NCBI GenBank assembly: GCA_964407855.1
Contig: CAYOXI010000002.1
Location: forward strand, 10,386 to 74,385
From: SHZI01 sp964407855
GTDB lineage: Bacteria; Pseudomonadota; Gammaproteobacteria; Steroidobacterales; GCA-2729495
Reading direction: 5' to 3'
DNA: 64,000 nucleotides
Shown here: piece by piece, positions 42,983-50,070 of the stretch
How the letters are laid out: the number at the start of each line of letters is the position of its first letter
Position numbering within the stretch: the first letter of the stretch is position 1
Translations under genes and position numbers: made by a program
Notes under the pieces: model-generated
What the model saw: the letters and a program-made list of their open reading frames with translations, nothing else
Told to the model about the DNA's origin: nothing
Database searches by the model: none

Positions 42983-43825
42983 ATGGGCGTTGGTCGCAAT
43001 CTGTCGGCAGCCGTCGTGCTGCTGGTCGCGTGGACGGCAGGGGGCGCTGCCGTGCCGGCTCGGGACGACCTGGTGGCAGCGGACTACCAGCAGGGCCGAA
43101 CCGCCTTCCAGCAGCGCTGCAGTGCCTGTCACACCCTCGCCGAGGGCGGCGCCCACCTGCTCGGACCCAACCTCTGGGATCTGGTCGGCCGCAAGCCGGG
43201 TACGGTGCCCGGGTTTGCCGCGTCTGACGAGCTGAAACGTCCTGATTTTCAATGGGATGTGGAGAAGATCTACGCTTTCATCTCAGATCCCGGCGGGCTG
43301 ATTCCGGGCAACCGGATGATGATCCCGGAACCGGTGCCGGAGCAGGACCGGGCGGCAATGATTGCCTTCATGCTGCTCGAAACCGGCGGCGCCGACTGGC
43401 CCCGGCCCGCCGTGGCGATGGTCCCGGAGACGATCGACACCACCATCCCGCTGTCCGAACGCTACCCCAGCTTCTACAACCATCTGATGACGAACACGAC
43501 CCGCTACCGCATGGAGACGCCGGACGGCGAAGCGCGCTTCGATGTGTACTTCAATACGAATGGTTCACTCGCGTCCAGCGAGCCGGCCATCACCGGCTTC
43601 TGGAATACCGTCGAGCGCCGGGGCATGGAGTTCTTCTGCTACGCGCTGGATGGCATTCCCGCGAGTCCGTCGCAGGTGGTCGAGTGCTTCCCCATTGCGG
43701 CGATGGCCATCCCGCGCTTTGCCCAGGAACTCTGGACTTCGAAGCCCACCGCAGGGGTCACCCTCCATGGCGGCATCATGGCGGGCCGGCCCGAGCCGGC
43801 TGCCGCGCCGCCTGCCCCTCGCTAG
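42983..43825 (+). CDS. Periplasmic c-type cytochrome with an unassigned C-terminal domain
   Basis: A 280-residue exported protein. A signal peptide (~1-24, AAVVLLVAWTAGGAAVPA) is followed by a class I cytochrome c domain with one haem site Cys46-Ser-Ala-Cys49-His50 and probable axial Met112 or Met113 (PGNRMMIPEP); the GPNLWDLVGRKPG loop is typical of mitochondrial-like cytochrome c. Residues ~135-280 form a second region I do not recognise; it contains YNHLMTNTTRYRM, two further cysteines (FFCYAL and VVECFP) and ends in a Pro/Ala-rich tail. GGAG before the ATG at 42983 supports the start. Follows the GGDEF/EAL gene by 67 bp. Confidence 0.82.
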   Translation: MGVGRNLSAAVVLLVAWTAGGAAVPARDDLVAADYQQGRTAFQQRCSACHTLAEGGAHLLGPNLWDLVGRKPGTVPGFAASDELKRPDFQWDVEKIYAFISDPGGLIPGNRMMIPEPVPEQDRAAMIAFMLLETGGADWPRPAVAMVPETIDTTIPLSERYPSFYNHLMTNTTRYRMETPDGEARFDVYFNTNGSLASSEPAITGFWNTVERRGMEFFCYALDGIPASPSQVVECFPIAAMAIPRFAQELWTSKPTAGVTLHGGIMAGRPEPAAAPPAPR

Positions 43826-44394
43826 GCAGGGAGGGCCACCGGAGCTTCTGCACGGACCGCACAGAGGCGCTGCCTGACGGCGGGTCGGGGCTGCTCTTCA
43901 AGACCCTGTTCGAAGGCCACGACCTGGAGGCTGCCGCCGAAGGCATGCAGAAGTTCGCCCGGTGCCAGCAGGAAGTCCGGATTCCGCGGCCGGCCGAAGC
44001 GCTCATTGCCCTGACCGAAGCTTTCGATCAGCAGCACGCCGCCGGGCTGCAGGGCTGCAACGAGCAGCGGGAAATGCGGCCGGTGCAGATAGTTGGTGAC
44101 GATGATCCCGGCAAAGTGCCGCGTGGCGAAAGGCCAGGGCGCAGCTTCCAGGTCGGCGGCCAGGATTTCAAGCAGTGGGGTGTCGACCAGGTCCCCGAGG
44201 CGCTCCGTGTGCAGATCCACGGCGGTCACCGCAAAGCCCCGGTCCAGCAGCAACCGCGTGTGACGCCCCGCGCCGCAGGCCAGGTCGAGCACCGGACCAT
44301 CAGCCGGAATCAGTCCCAGAAAGCGGAGTACCCAGGGGGAGGGCGCCACCGGGGGCTCACGTTCCTGATCGAAGCTCTGCATGGCCGGGAGCAT
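43822..44394 (-). CDS. Class I SAM-dependent methyltransferase
   Basis: A 190-residue Rossmann-fold methyltransferase of the short TehB/UbiE-like type. Motif I is VLDLACGAGRHTRLL at ~35-49, motif II FAVTAVDLH with the ribose-binding Asp, and the post-motif strand is GIIVTNYLHRP. The C-terminal half keeps the LLPGG-like turn (LQPGGVLLIESFG). Substrate unknown. ATG at 44382 is an alternative start. It converges with the cytochrome gene, overlapping its stop by 4 bp. Confidence 0.85.
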   Translation of the reverse strand: MLPAMQSFDQEREPPVAPSPWVLRFLGLIPADGPVLDLACGAGRHTRLLLDRGFAVTAVDLHTERLGDLVDTPLLEILAADLEAAPWPFATRHFAGIIVTNYLHRPHFPLLVAALQPGGVLLIESFGQGNERFGRPRNPDFLLAPGELLHAFGGSLQVVAFEQGLEEQPRPAVRQRLCAVRAEAPVALPA

Positions 44395-44436
44395 AGCCCG
44401 GCCGCCGCTGCTCGCGGGAAGCTCAGGTCAGGTAGG

Positions 44437-44991
44437 TCAGGTGCAGCGGGGACCCGAGCCGTCGACCCGGCGACTGGCCAGCACGGGTTGGCCTGTGACG
44501 CCGACGATCACCACCTGGGCGGCTTCGGTGGCCTGGCCCTGGCAGAAGAGGAAGTCGCCGGTGCGGGCATCGGATCCGGGGGCGCCAATCCGGCCGGAGG
44601 GCAGAAAGGCGAAACTGCGCTGGAAGCGTTCCGAGCGGATCTCAAGCCCGCCCTGGGGCCGGACGGCCCCGAGCACGGCTTCACCGGCATCCAGCCGGTG
44701 ATTGCGGTTCGCATCCTCGAAACGGATCCAGCCGGCTTCCCAGGGGGCATCGGCGCAGCTCGCCCCATCCCGGCTGGGGCAGACGGCAATCTGGGTGTTG
44801 CGGGTGATGGCTTCCGAGCGGGCCAGGTGCATGGTCGCGACCAGTTCATTGACCGCCGCAGCCCGCTGATTGCTCCGGGTGATGCTCTCCAGGCTGGGGA
44901 TAACCAGTGACATGCTCAGGGACATCACCGCGAGCGTGGTGAGTACTTCAGCGAGGGTGAAGCCCTGCTGGGAGCGGCTGGCGGTGCGCAT
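44437..44991 (-). CDS. Type II/IV pseudopilin, GspH/FimT family (orphan copy)
   Basis: A 184-residue prepilin. The class III signal reads QQGFTLAEVLTTLAV, with cleavage expected between Gly and Phe and Glu at position +5, followed by the hydrophobic helix to about residue 32. The C-terminal GspH-like domain has the typical ARSEAITRNTQIAVCPS and GWIRFEDANRNHRLDAGE segments. It is a minor-pilin type protein outside the pilin cluster at 55984-63280. The ATG at 44991 gives a 10-residue leader. No partner gene is adjacent. Confidence 0.87.
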   Translation of the reverse strand: MRTASRSQQGFTLAEVLTTLAVMSLSMSLVIPSLESITRSNQRAAAVNELVATMHLARSEAITRNTQIAVCPSRDGASCADAPWEAGWIRFEDANRNHRLDAGEAVLGAVRPQGGLEIRSERFQRSFAFLPSGRIGAPGSDARTGDFLFCQGQATEAAQVVIVGVTGQPVLASRRVDGSGPRCT

Positions 44992-45278
44992 AAATGGCTC
45001 GGATTCCGTGCTGGTCGAGAGCCGAGCATAGGAATCCCGCTGCCACAGGACGTTGAAGCCGGTCACGGGCCGCTGAAAATAAGCGTGGCCACCATCGGAC
45101 CCGGCCCGCCGGGGGGGTCCTGACCAGCTGTTGCTCGAATGCAACGCATCGGGCGGAAGTGGCGAAACCAGCCGCTCTCGGTTAAGTTATTGCACAACGC
45201 GCCAGCCCGGTGGTCCGCTGAGTACACCCGGGCCGGCGTCCAGCCAGTCAACAAGAATCCAGATCAGGGGATACCCAA
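44992..45278. other. Divergent intergenic region, orphan pseudopilin / ompA-like
   Basis: This 287-bp gap separates the pseudopilin gene (minus) from the porin gene (plus) and must hold both promoters. I see no convincing sigma70 pair. The only distinct element is an AGGGG ribosome site seven bases before the porin ATG. Confidence 0.4.
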
Positions 45279-46448
45279 ATGTTGCGAACCAAGGCGATTG
45301 CCACCGCGGCTGCCGGAGCCGCCCTGCTCCTCGGCCATGCGACGGCTCAGGCGGCGGAGAAAGTCGGGCAGGCTTACCTCAAGGGCATGGGCTCTTACAT
45401 CATTGCGGACGATGACCGGAATGTGGATGACGAGCTGGCCGGTGGCCTGGTCGGATTCGGGTATGCGCTGAACGACAACTGGAACATCGAATTCGACTTC
45501 CACGGCCTCGACCTGGACGGCAAGGGTTCCTTTCTGGATGGTGGTGAGGGCGGCAGCACGACCCCGTACCCGGACCAGAAGCAGCGGGCCCTCAACCTCA
45601 ACCTGCTGAACCTCTACAACCGGGGCGGCAGCTTCTCGCCGTTCATCCTGCTGGGTGCCGGTGTGGTGAACACCGATGTCACGGGTTCGTCCGACAGTGA
45701 CGATCTGCAGATCCAGGCAGGCGTTGGCCTGCTGAGCCACATCTGGGGCGACCGCCTCTTCCTGCGGACCGAGGCCCTCTATCGCTGGCAGGATGCCTCC
45801 GGCGGCAGCCTCAGCGACCTGCTCGTCAACGCGGGCCTGAGTGTCGCCATCGGCGAAAAGGCAGCGCCGCCGGTGGCGGCTGCCGCGCCCGTCGTGGCAC
45901 CGCCGCCACCACCACCGCCCGCTGACAGCGACGGTGACGGCGTGCCCGACAACATCGACCAGTGTCCCGGCACGCCGGCCGGCGCCAAGGTGGATGCCCG
46001 GGGCTGCGAACTTGACAGCGACGGCGATGGTGTCGTGGATCGTCTGGATGAATGCCCGGGAACGCCGGCGGGTGCCAAGGTCAACGCGCGGGGCTGCGAG
46101 GAGTCGCTGATCCTGCGGGGCGTGACCTTCGAGACCAGCTCGGCAACCCTCAGCGCCCAGGACAAGACGATCCTGGACTCGGTGGCGGACATCCTGAAGC
46201 AGCGCCCCAACTTCACCCGCATCGAAGTGCGCGGCCACACGGACAGCACCGGGCGCCTGGCCTACAACCAGGCCCTGTCGGAGCGCCGCGCCGCCTCGGT
46301 ACGGGATTACCTGATCGCCAGGGGCATCGACGCGAACAAGCTGACGGCGAAGGGCTTCGGGCCTTCCCAGCCGATCGCGTCCAACGACACGGTGGAAGGC
46401 CGGGCCGAGAACCGGCGCGTGACCCTGGAGTTCAGCGAGGCCAACTAG
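45279..46448 (+). CDS. OmpA-family outer membrane protein with calcium-binding repeats
   Basis: A 389-residue outer membrane protein. A signal peptide ends near AQA-AEKVG (residue ~25). Residues ~26-195 form an OmpA-like eight-strand barrel (alternating strands such as AGGLVGFGYALNDNWNIEFDF). A proline hinge (PPPPPPPADSDGDG) leads to two thrombospondin type 3-like repeats, each with DSDGDGV and a closing Cys, likely Ca2+ sites. The C-terminal OmpA domain (~275-389) has the peptidoglycan-binding VRGHTDSTGRLAYNQALSERRA and GFGPSQPIASN segments with the conserved Asp and Arg. It would tie the outer membrane to the cell wall. Ends at a strong terminator. Confidence 0.93.
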   Translation: MLRTKAIATAAAGAALLLGHATAQAAEKVGQAYLKGMGSYIIADDDRNVDDELAGGLVGFGYALNDNWNIEFDFHGLDLDGKGSFLDGGEGGSTTPYPDQKQRALNLNLLNLYNRGGSFSPFILLGAGVVNTDVTGSSDSDDLQIQAGVGLLSHIWGDRLFLRTEALYRWQDASGGSLSDLLVNAGLSVAIGEKAAPPVAAAAPVVAPPPPPPPADSDGDGVPDNIDQCPGTPAGAKVDARGCELDSDGDGVVDRLDECPGTPAGAKVNARGCEESLILRGVTFETSSATLSAQDKTILDSVADILKQRPNFTRIEVRGHTDSTGRLAYNQALSERRAASVRDYLIARGIDANKLTAKGFGPSQPIASNDTVEGRAENRRVTLEFSEAN

Positions 46449-46478
46449 GCAACGCGCAGAACTTCGCGACAAGAATCA

Positions 46479-46513
46479 GCCCCGGTGGCGGGATAAGCCA
46501 CCGGGGCTTTTTT
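46479..46513 (+). terminator. Intrinsic terminator after the ompA-like gene
   Basis: A perfect 11-bp stem (GCCCCGGTGGC / GCCACCGGGGC) with a seven-base loop is followed by six T residues, 30 bp after the porin stop codon. This is a textbook Rho-independent terminator on the plus strand. Confidence 0.95.
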
Positions 46514-46533
46514 GTGTCAGGTTTTTTTGAGAT

Positions 46534-46610
46534 TGGTCGGGGTGACAGGATTCGAACCTGCGACCTCTTGCTCCCGAAGCAAGCGCTCTACCAGGCTGAG
46601 CTACACCCCG
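46534..46610 (-). tRNA. tRNA-Pro (anticodon CGG)
   Basis: The 77-base minus-strand sequence folds as a complete cloverleaf. Acceptor stem CGGGGTG pairs with CACCCCG, the D arm has AGCTCAG...TGGTAGAGC, the anticodon stem-loop is CTTGC-TTCGGGA-GCAAG with anticodon CGG reading CCG, the T arm contains GGTTCGAATCC, and CCA is encoded at 46534-46536. It lies downstream of ispB on the same strand. Confidence 0.97.
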
Positions 46611-46634
46611 AACGGGACCGCGGTGGGCGGGAAA

Positions 46635-46655
46635 CCGGCGCTTCAGGGGCGCCGG
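46635..46655. repeat. GC-rich 7-bp hairpin between ispB and tRNA-Pro
   Basis: CCGGCGC and GCGCCGG form a perfect stem with a seven-base loop, 30 bp after the ispB stop when read on the minus strand. Only three T residues follow, so it would be at best a weak terminator or a pause/processing site between ispB and the tRNA. Confidence 0.4.
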
Positions 46656-46684
46656 CGGGGCGCCATTGTATACGGAGGAGATCC

Positions 46685-47683
46685 TCAGTAGCGACGATCA
46701 ACTGCAAAAGCAGCCAGTTCCACCAGGGCTGACTTGAAAGGTGAGTCGGGAACCGGCGCCAGAGCCTCCCGGGCCCGGCCGGCGCACTCACCGGCTTTGG
46801 TCAGCGTGTAGGCCAGGGCGCCAGTGGCGTGGATCGCCTCCTGGATGGCTTTGATGTCCGCGCGACCGCCCCGCTCGATGGCGCGCCGGATCATGACCTG
46901 CTGCCTGGCGGTGCCTCTCTGCAGGGCGAATATCAGCGGCAGCGTGGGCTTGCCTTCGGCCAGGTCGTCGCCCACCTGCTTGCCCATCTCGCGGGGGCTC
47001 GAATCATAGTCCAGGGCGTCGTCCACCAGCTGGAAGGCGAGGCCGAGTTCGCGGCCATAGCAGCCCAGCGAGTCTTCTATCGCGCGGGTCTGGTCGGCGA
47101 GGATCGCGCCGATCTGTGCCCCGGCCTCGAACAGGCGGGCGGTCTTGCGGTAGATTACATCCATGTAGCGCTGCTCGGTGGTCTCGGGGTCCCGGCAGTT
47201 CATCAGCTGCAGCACTTCGCCTTCCGCAATGATGTTGGTTGCATCCGCCAGGATGTCCATCACCCGCATCTGGCCCACCTGGACCATCATCTGGAAGGCG
47301 CGGGAGTAGAGAAAGTCACCCACCAGCACGCTGGCCTCGTTGCCAAACACGCTGTTGGCCGTGTCCTGACCCCGCCGGAGGTCGGACGCATCCACGACAT
47401 CGTCATGCAGCAGCGTTGCCGTGTGGATGAACTCGATGATGGCCGCCGTCGTGATGTGCCGGTCGCCGCGGTAGCCGCAGGCCCGGGCCGCCAGGAGGGT
47501 GATCAGGGGCCGGAGCCGCTTGCCGCCGCTGCCGATGATGTACTGGGCAACGCTGCTGACCAGCGCCACGTCACTGCGCAGGCGGGTAGTGATTTCCCGG
47601 TTGACTGCCGGCCAGTCGTCCCCGAGCAGGGCGCGGAGCGCCTCCAGGTCAAAGGGGGCGGGAGAAGGCTGAACCAGCTGCAT
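46685..47683 (-). CDS. ispB: Octaprenyl (polyprenyl) diphosphate synthase
   Basis: A 332-residue trans-prenyltransferase making the ubiquinone side chain from FPP and IPP. The first Asp-rich motif is LLHDDVVDASDLRRG and the second FQLVDDALDYDSS; GGKRLRPLI is the IPP-binding region. The residues before the first motif are small or medium, consistent with a long product, but exact chain length cannot be read. ATG at 47683 gives the usual N-terminus. Divergent from rplU, as in most gammaproteobacteria. Confidence 0.94.
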   Translation of the reverse strand: MQLVQPSPAPFDLEALRALLGDDWPAVNREITTRLRSDVALVSSVAQYIIGSGGKRLRPLITLLAARACGYRGDRHITTAAIIEFIHTATLLHDDVVDASDLRRGQDTANSVFGNEASVLVGDFLYSRAFQMMVQVGQMRVMDILADATNIIAEGEVLQLMNCRDPETTEQRYMDVIYRKTARLFEAGAQIGAILADQTRAIEDSLGCYGRELGLAFQLVDDALDYDSSPREMGKQVGDDLAEGKPTLPLIFALQRGTARQQVMIRRAIERGGRADIKAIQEAIHATGALAYTLTKAGECAGRAREALAPVPDSPFKSALVELAAFAVDRRY

Positions 47684-47811
47684 GATGGCCGTGATAATGC
47701 CCGCCGGAACCGGCGCTGTATATGGCGTCAACGGCTACTACAGCCACTCGTGGGGGCCTCTCCCCAGCGTCGGCCAAGGCCACCCTCTTCGGTGGGGGGC
47801 AGTCCCGGGCG

Positions 47812-47840
47812 TTGATCCCGGGCGGCTTAAGCTCTAGAAT
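47812..47840 (+). promoter_or_regulatory. Candidate sigma70 promoter of rplU-rpmA
   Basis: TTGATC at 47812-47817 and TAGAAT at 47835-47840 are separated by 17 bp, each matching four or five of six consensus bases. The predicted start of transcription falls just inside the N run, so the untranslated leader of rplU is not readable. Confidence 0.6.
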
Positions 47841-47842
47841 TG

Positions 47843-47942
47843 NNNNNNNNNNNNNNNNNNNNNNNNNNNNNNNNNNNNNNNNNNNNNNNNNNNNNNNNNN
47901 NNNNNNNNNNNNNNNNNNNNNNNNNNNNNNNNNNNNNNNNNN
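47843..47942. other. Assembly gap of 100 N
   Basis: Exactly one hundred undetermined bases sit between ispB and rplU. The round number suggests a scaffolding placeholder, so the true distance is unknown. The gene order on both sides is the one expected for gammaproteobacteria, which supports the join; open frames drawn across the gap are artefacts. Confidence 0.98.
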
Positions 47943-47963
47943 CCCCGCCCGGAGATTCCGCAG

Positions 47964-48281
47964 ATGTACGCTGTTTTCAAGACCGGTGGCAAGCAATACC
48001 GCGCCAGCCCGGGCGAGAAGGTCAAGGTCGAGAAACTCGAGGCTGCGGAGGGCGACACCGTTGAGTTCGACGCCGTGCTGATGGTCGGCGAGGGCGCGGA
48101 TGTGACGGTGGGCAAGCCACTGCTGGCCGGTGCCCGGGTGACCGCCAAGGTGCTCTCGCAGGATCGCTACGACAAGATCACGGTCGTCAAATTCAAGCGC
48201 CGGACCACCTACAAGCGCATGCACGGTCACCGGCAGGCTTTCACGCTGGTCCAGATTACCGATATTGCCGCGGGCGCCTGA
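47964..48281 (+). CDS. rplU: 50S ribosomal protein L21
   Basis: A 105-residue ribosomal protein of normal length. The N-terminus MYAVFKTGGKQYR and the closing KRRTTYKRMHGHRQ, which contacts 23S rRNA, are diagnostic. First gene of rplU-rpmA; the promoter is just upstream of the N gap. rpmA follows after 43 bp. Confidence 0.98.
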   Translation: MYAVFKTGGKQYRASPGEKVKVEKLEAAEGDTVEFDAVLMVGEGADVTVGKPLLAGARVTAKVLSQDRYDKITVVKFKRRTTYKRMHGHRQAFTLVQITDIAAGA

Positions 48282-48324
48282 GCCCTGCGGGGCCGGCCTC
48301 CAAACATTGCAGAGGTAGCAAGTC

Positions 48325-48594
48325 ATGGCACACAAGAAAGCAGGCGGCAGTACCCGTAACGGCCGCGATTCCGAGTCGAAGCGGCTGGGCCTGAAGAAGT
48401 TCGGCGGCCAGGCCGTGGTTGCCGGCAACATCATCGTCCGGCAGCGGGGCACCGAATATCATCCGGGTCCGAATGTCGGCATGGGACGTGACCACACGCT
48501 GTTCTCGAAAGTGAATGGCGTGGTGCAGTTTGACGTCAAAGGCGCGAAGAGCCGCCGGGTCGTCAGTGTCCTCCCGGTTGTCGCCGACGCCTGA
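48325..48594 (+). CDS. rpmA: 50S ribosomal protein L27
   Basis: An 89-residue protein with the typical N-terminus MAHKKAGGSTRNGRDS that reaches the peptidyl transferase centre, then GNIIVRQRGTEYHPG and GMGRDHTLF. There is no N-terminal extension of the kind cleaved in Firmicutes. A hairpin terminator lies between it and obgE. Confidence 0.98.
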   Translation: MAHKKAGGSTRNGRDSESKRLGLKKFGGQAVVAGNIIVRQRGTEYHPGPNVGMGRDHTLFSKVNGVVQFDVKGAKSRRVVSVLPVVADA

Positions 48595-48619
48595 GGCGGA
48601 ACACAGAGGACGGCGAATG

Positions 48620-48642
48620 AACCCCGCTTGTGCGGGGTTTTT
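48620..48642 (+). terminator. Intrinsic terminator/attenuator between rpmA and obgE
   Basis: AACCCCGC and GCGGGGTT form an 8-bp stem with a TTGT loop followed by a T-run, 25 bp after the rpmA stop and 14 bp before the obgE ATG. It should lower obgE transcription relative to the ribosomal genes, or leave obgE to partial read-through. Confidence 0.85.
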
Positions 48643-48656
48643 CGTCTTCGAAGGCC

Positions 48657-49730
48657 ATGAAATTCGTCGATGAAGCCACCATCCGGGTCCACGCCGGCAA
48701 CGGCGGGCCCGGCTGCGTGAGCTTTCGCCGGGAAAAATTCATCCCCCGCGGCGGACCTGACGGCGGCGATGGCGGCAGTGGCGGCAGCGTCTATCTGGTT
48801 GCGGCCCGGGGCATGAACACGCTGGCCGACTTCCGGGTCAACCGCCGCTTCGCCGCCCAGAGTGGCGTGGGTGGCTCCGGGGCCGACTGTACCGGCCGCG
48901 GCGGGGAGTCGCTCCGCATCACCGTCCCCTGCGGCACGCGGGTCTTCGAGGACGACACCGGCGAGCTGCTGGGCGACCTGACGGCCGAAGGCCAGGAACT
49001 CGTGGTGGCCGCCGGCGGCCAGGGCGGGCGAGGTAACACCCGCTTCAAGAGCAGCATCAACCGGGCACCCCGGCAATCCACGCCCGGTACGCCCGGCGAA
49101 CAGCGCGTGCTGCGCCTGGAGCTCAGCCTGCTGGCGGATGTCGGGCTGCTCGGCAAACCCAACGCGGGTAAATCCACGCTGCTGCGAGCCGTCTCCCAGG
49201 CGCGACCCCGTGTAGCTGACTATCCATTCACCACGCTGCATCCCGGGCTCGGGGTGGTCGCCGTGGGGCCGCTGCGCAGCTTTGTCATGGCCGACATTCC
49301 CGGCCTGATTGAGGGCGCAGCCAGTGGCGCCGGGCTGGGCACCCGTTTTCTCCGCCATCTGGGTCGCACCCGCCTGCTGCTGCACCTGGTGGACCTGGCG
49401 CCCTTCGATGAATCCGACCCGGTCACCGATGCGCGGGCCGTAGTCGGCGAGCTGGAGCAGTTCAGCCAGGAACTTGCCGCCAGGGAACGCTGGCTGGTGC
49501 TCAACAAGTCAGATCTGGTGGAGGCAACGGAGGCGGACCGGCGCGTGGCGGAGATCGCCGCTGCGCTCGGACAGACCGGACGGGTCTACATTATCAGTGC
49601 ACTGACGGGGGCGGGTACCACCCGGTTGACGGCCGACCTGATGAGCAGGCTGGAGGAGCTGGCGGAACAGGCCGAAGCGCGCGAGGGTGCGACTCTTACT
49701 TCTTCTTCTTCTTCTCAGCCAGTGTCTTGA
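48657..49730 (+). CDS. obgE: GTPase Obg/CgtA
   Basis: A 357-residue GTPase involved in large-subunit assembly and stringent control. The glycine-rich Obg fold covers residues 1-158 (KFVDEATIRVHAGNGGPGC, GGDGGSGGSV, GQGGRGNTRFKSS), then the G domain: G1 GKPNAGKST, G3 DIPGLIEGA, G4 NKSD, G5 SALTG. The C-terminal end is short and finishes in a five-Ser run that is encoded by the complement of the five-Lys end of rpsT: the two genes overlap by 35 bp tail to tail. ATG at 48657 gives the standard start. Confidence 0.96.
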   Translation: MKFVDEATIRVHAGNGGPGCVSFRREKFIPRGGPDGGDGGSGGSVYLVAARGMNTLADFRVNRRFAAQSGVGGSGADCTGRGGESLRITVPCGTRVFEDDTGELLGDLTAEGQELVVAAGGQGGRGNTRFKSSINRAPRQSTPGTPGEQRVLRLELSLLADVGLLGKPNAGKSTLLRAVSQARPRVADYPFTTLHPGLGVVAVGPLRSFVMADIPGLIEGAASGAGLGTRFLRHLGRTRLLLHLVDLAPFDESDPVTDARAVVGELEQFSQELAARERWLVLNKSDLVEATEADRRVAEIAAALGQTGRVYIISALTGAGTTRLTADLMSRLEELAEQAEAREGATLTSSSSSQPVS

Positions 49731-49977
49731 CGGCCTTGTTCAGCCGGCTCTTGTGGCGGGCCGCCTTGTTGCGATGGGTGAGACCCTTGTTGACCATGCT
49801 CGAGACCTCCGCAGCGGAGGCCTTGAGAGCGCTGGCAGCGGTCTCCAGATCGCCGGCCTCGATGGCCTTGGTGACCTTCTTGATGGCCGTGCGCATCCGC
49901 GAGCGCAGGGCCACGTTGTGCTGACGACGGCTTTCGCCCTGCTTCGCCCGCTTGGCTGCTTGCTTGGTATTCGCCAC
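49696..49977 (-). CDS. rpsT: 30S ribosomal protein S20
   Basis: A 93-residue basic protein with the S20 pattern ANTKQAAKRAKQGESRRQHN, then LRSRMRTAIKKVTKAIEAGD and NKAARHKSRLNKAVKTLAEKKKKK-type helices. It binds 16S rRNA early in assembly. The start is GTG; in E. coli rpsT starts with UUG and is autoregulated at translation, so the weak start here is suggestive. The last five lysines lie in the overlap with obgE. Confidence 0.97.
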   Translation of the reverse strand: MANTKQAAKRAKQGESRRQHNVALRSRMRTAIKKVTKAIEAGDLETAASALKASAAEVSSMVNKGLTHRNKAARHKSRLNKAVKTLAEKKKKK

Positions 49978-49992
49978 TAAATTATCCAGGGA

Positions 49993-50010
49993 GTCGCGGA
50001 CCCCCGCGAC
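49993..50010 (-). promoter_or_regulatory. Hairpin in the rpsT leader
   Basis: GTCGCGG and CCGCGAC form a perfect 7-bp stem with a four-base loop, ending about 15 bases before the GTG start and just upstream of the likely ribosome site. It could take part in feedback control of S20 synthesis. Confidence 0.45.
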
Positions 50011-50018
50011 GGGCGCGT

Positions 50019-50047
50019 ATTCTTTGGTTTCCCCCAGTGGAAGTCAA
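50019..50047 (-). promoter_or_regulatory. Candidate sigma70 promoter of rpsT
   Basis: Read on the minus strand, TTGACT at 50047-50042 and AAGAAT at 50024-50019 are spaced by 17 bp. The start of transcription would be near 50012, giving a ~35-base leader that contains the hairpin at 49993-50010. Confidence 0.5.
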
Positions 50048-50070
50048 GGTCGGTAGACTTGGGTCCGCAC

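Noticed and set aside
47649..48452. Frames reading across the N run
   Set aside because: Undetermined bases translate to unknown residues and join ispB shadow to rplU shadow; they are assembly artefacts.
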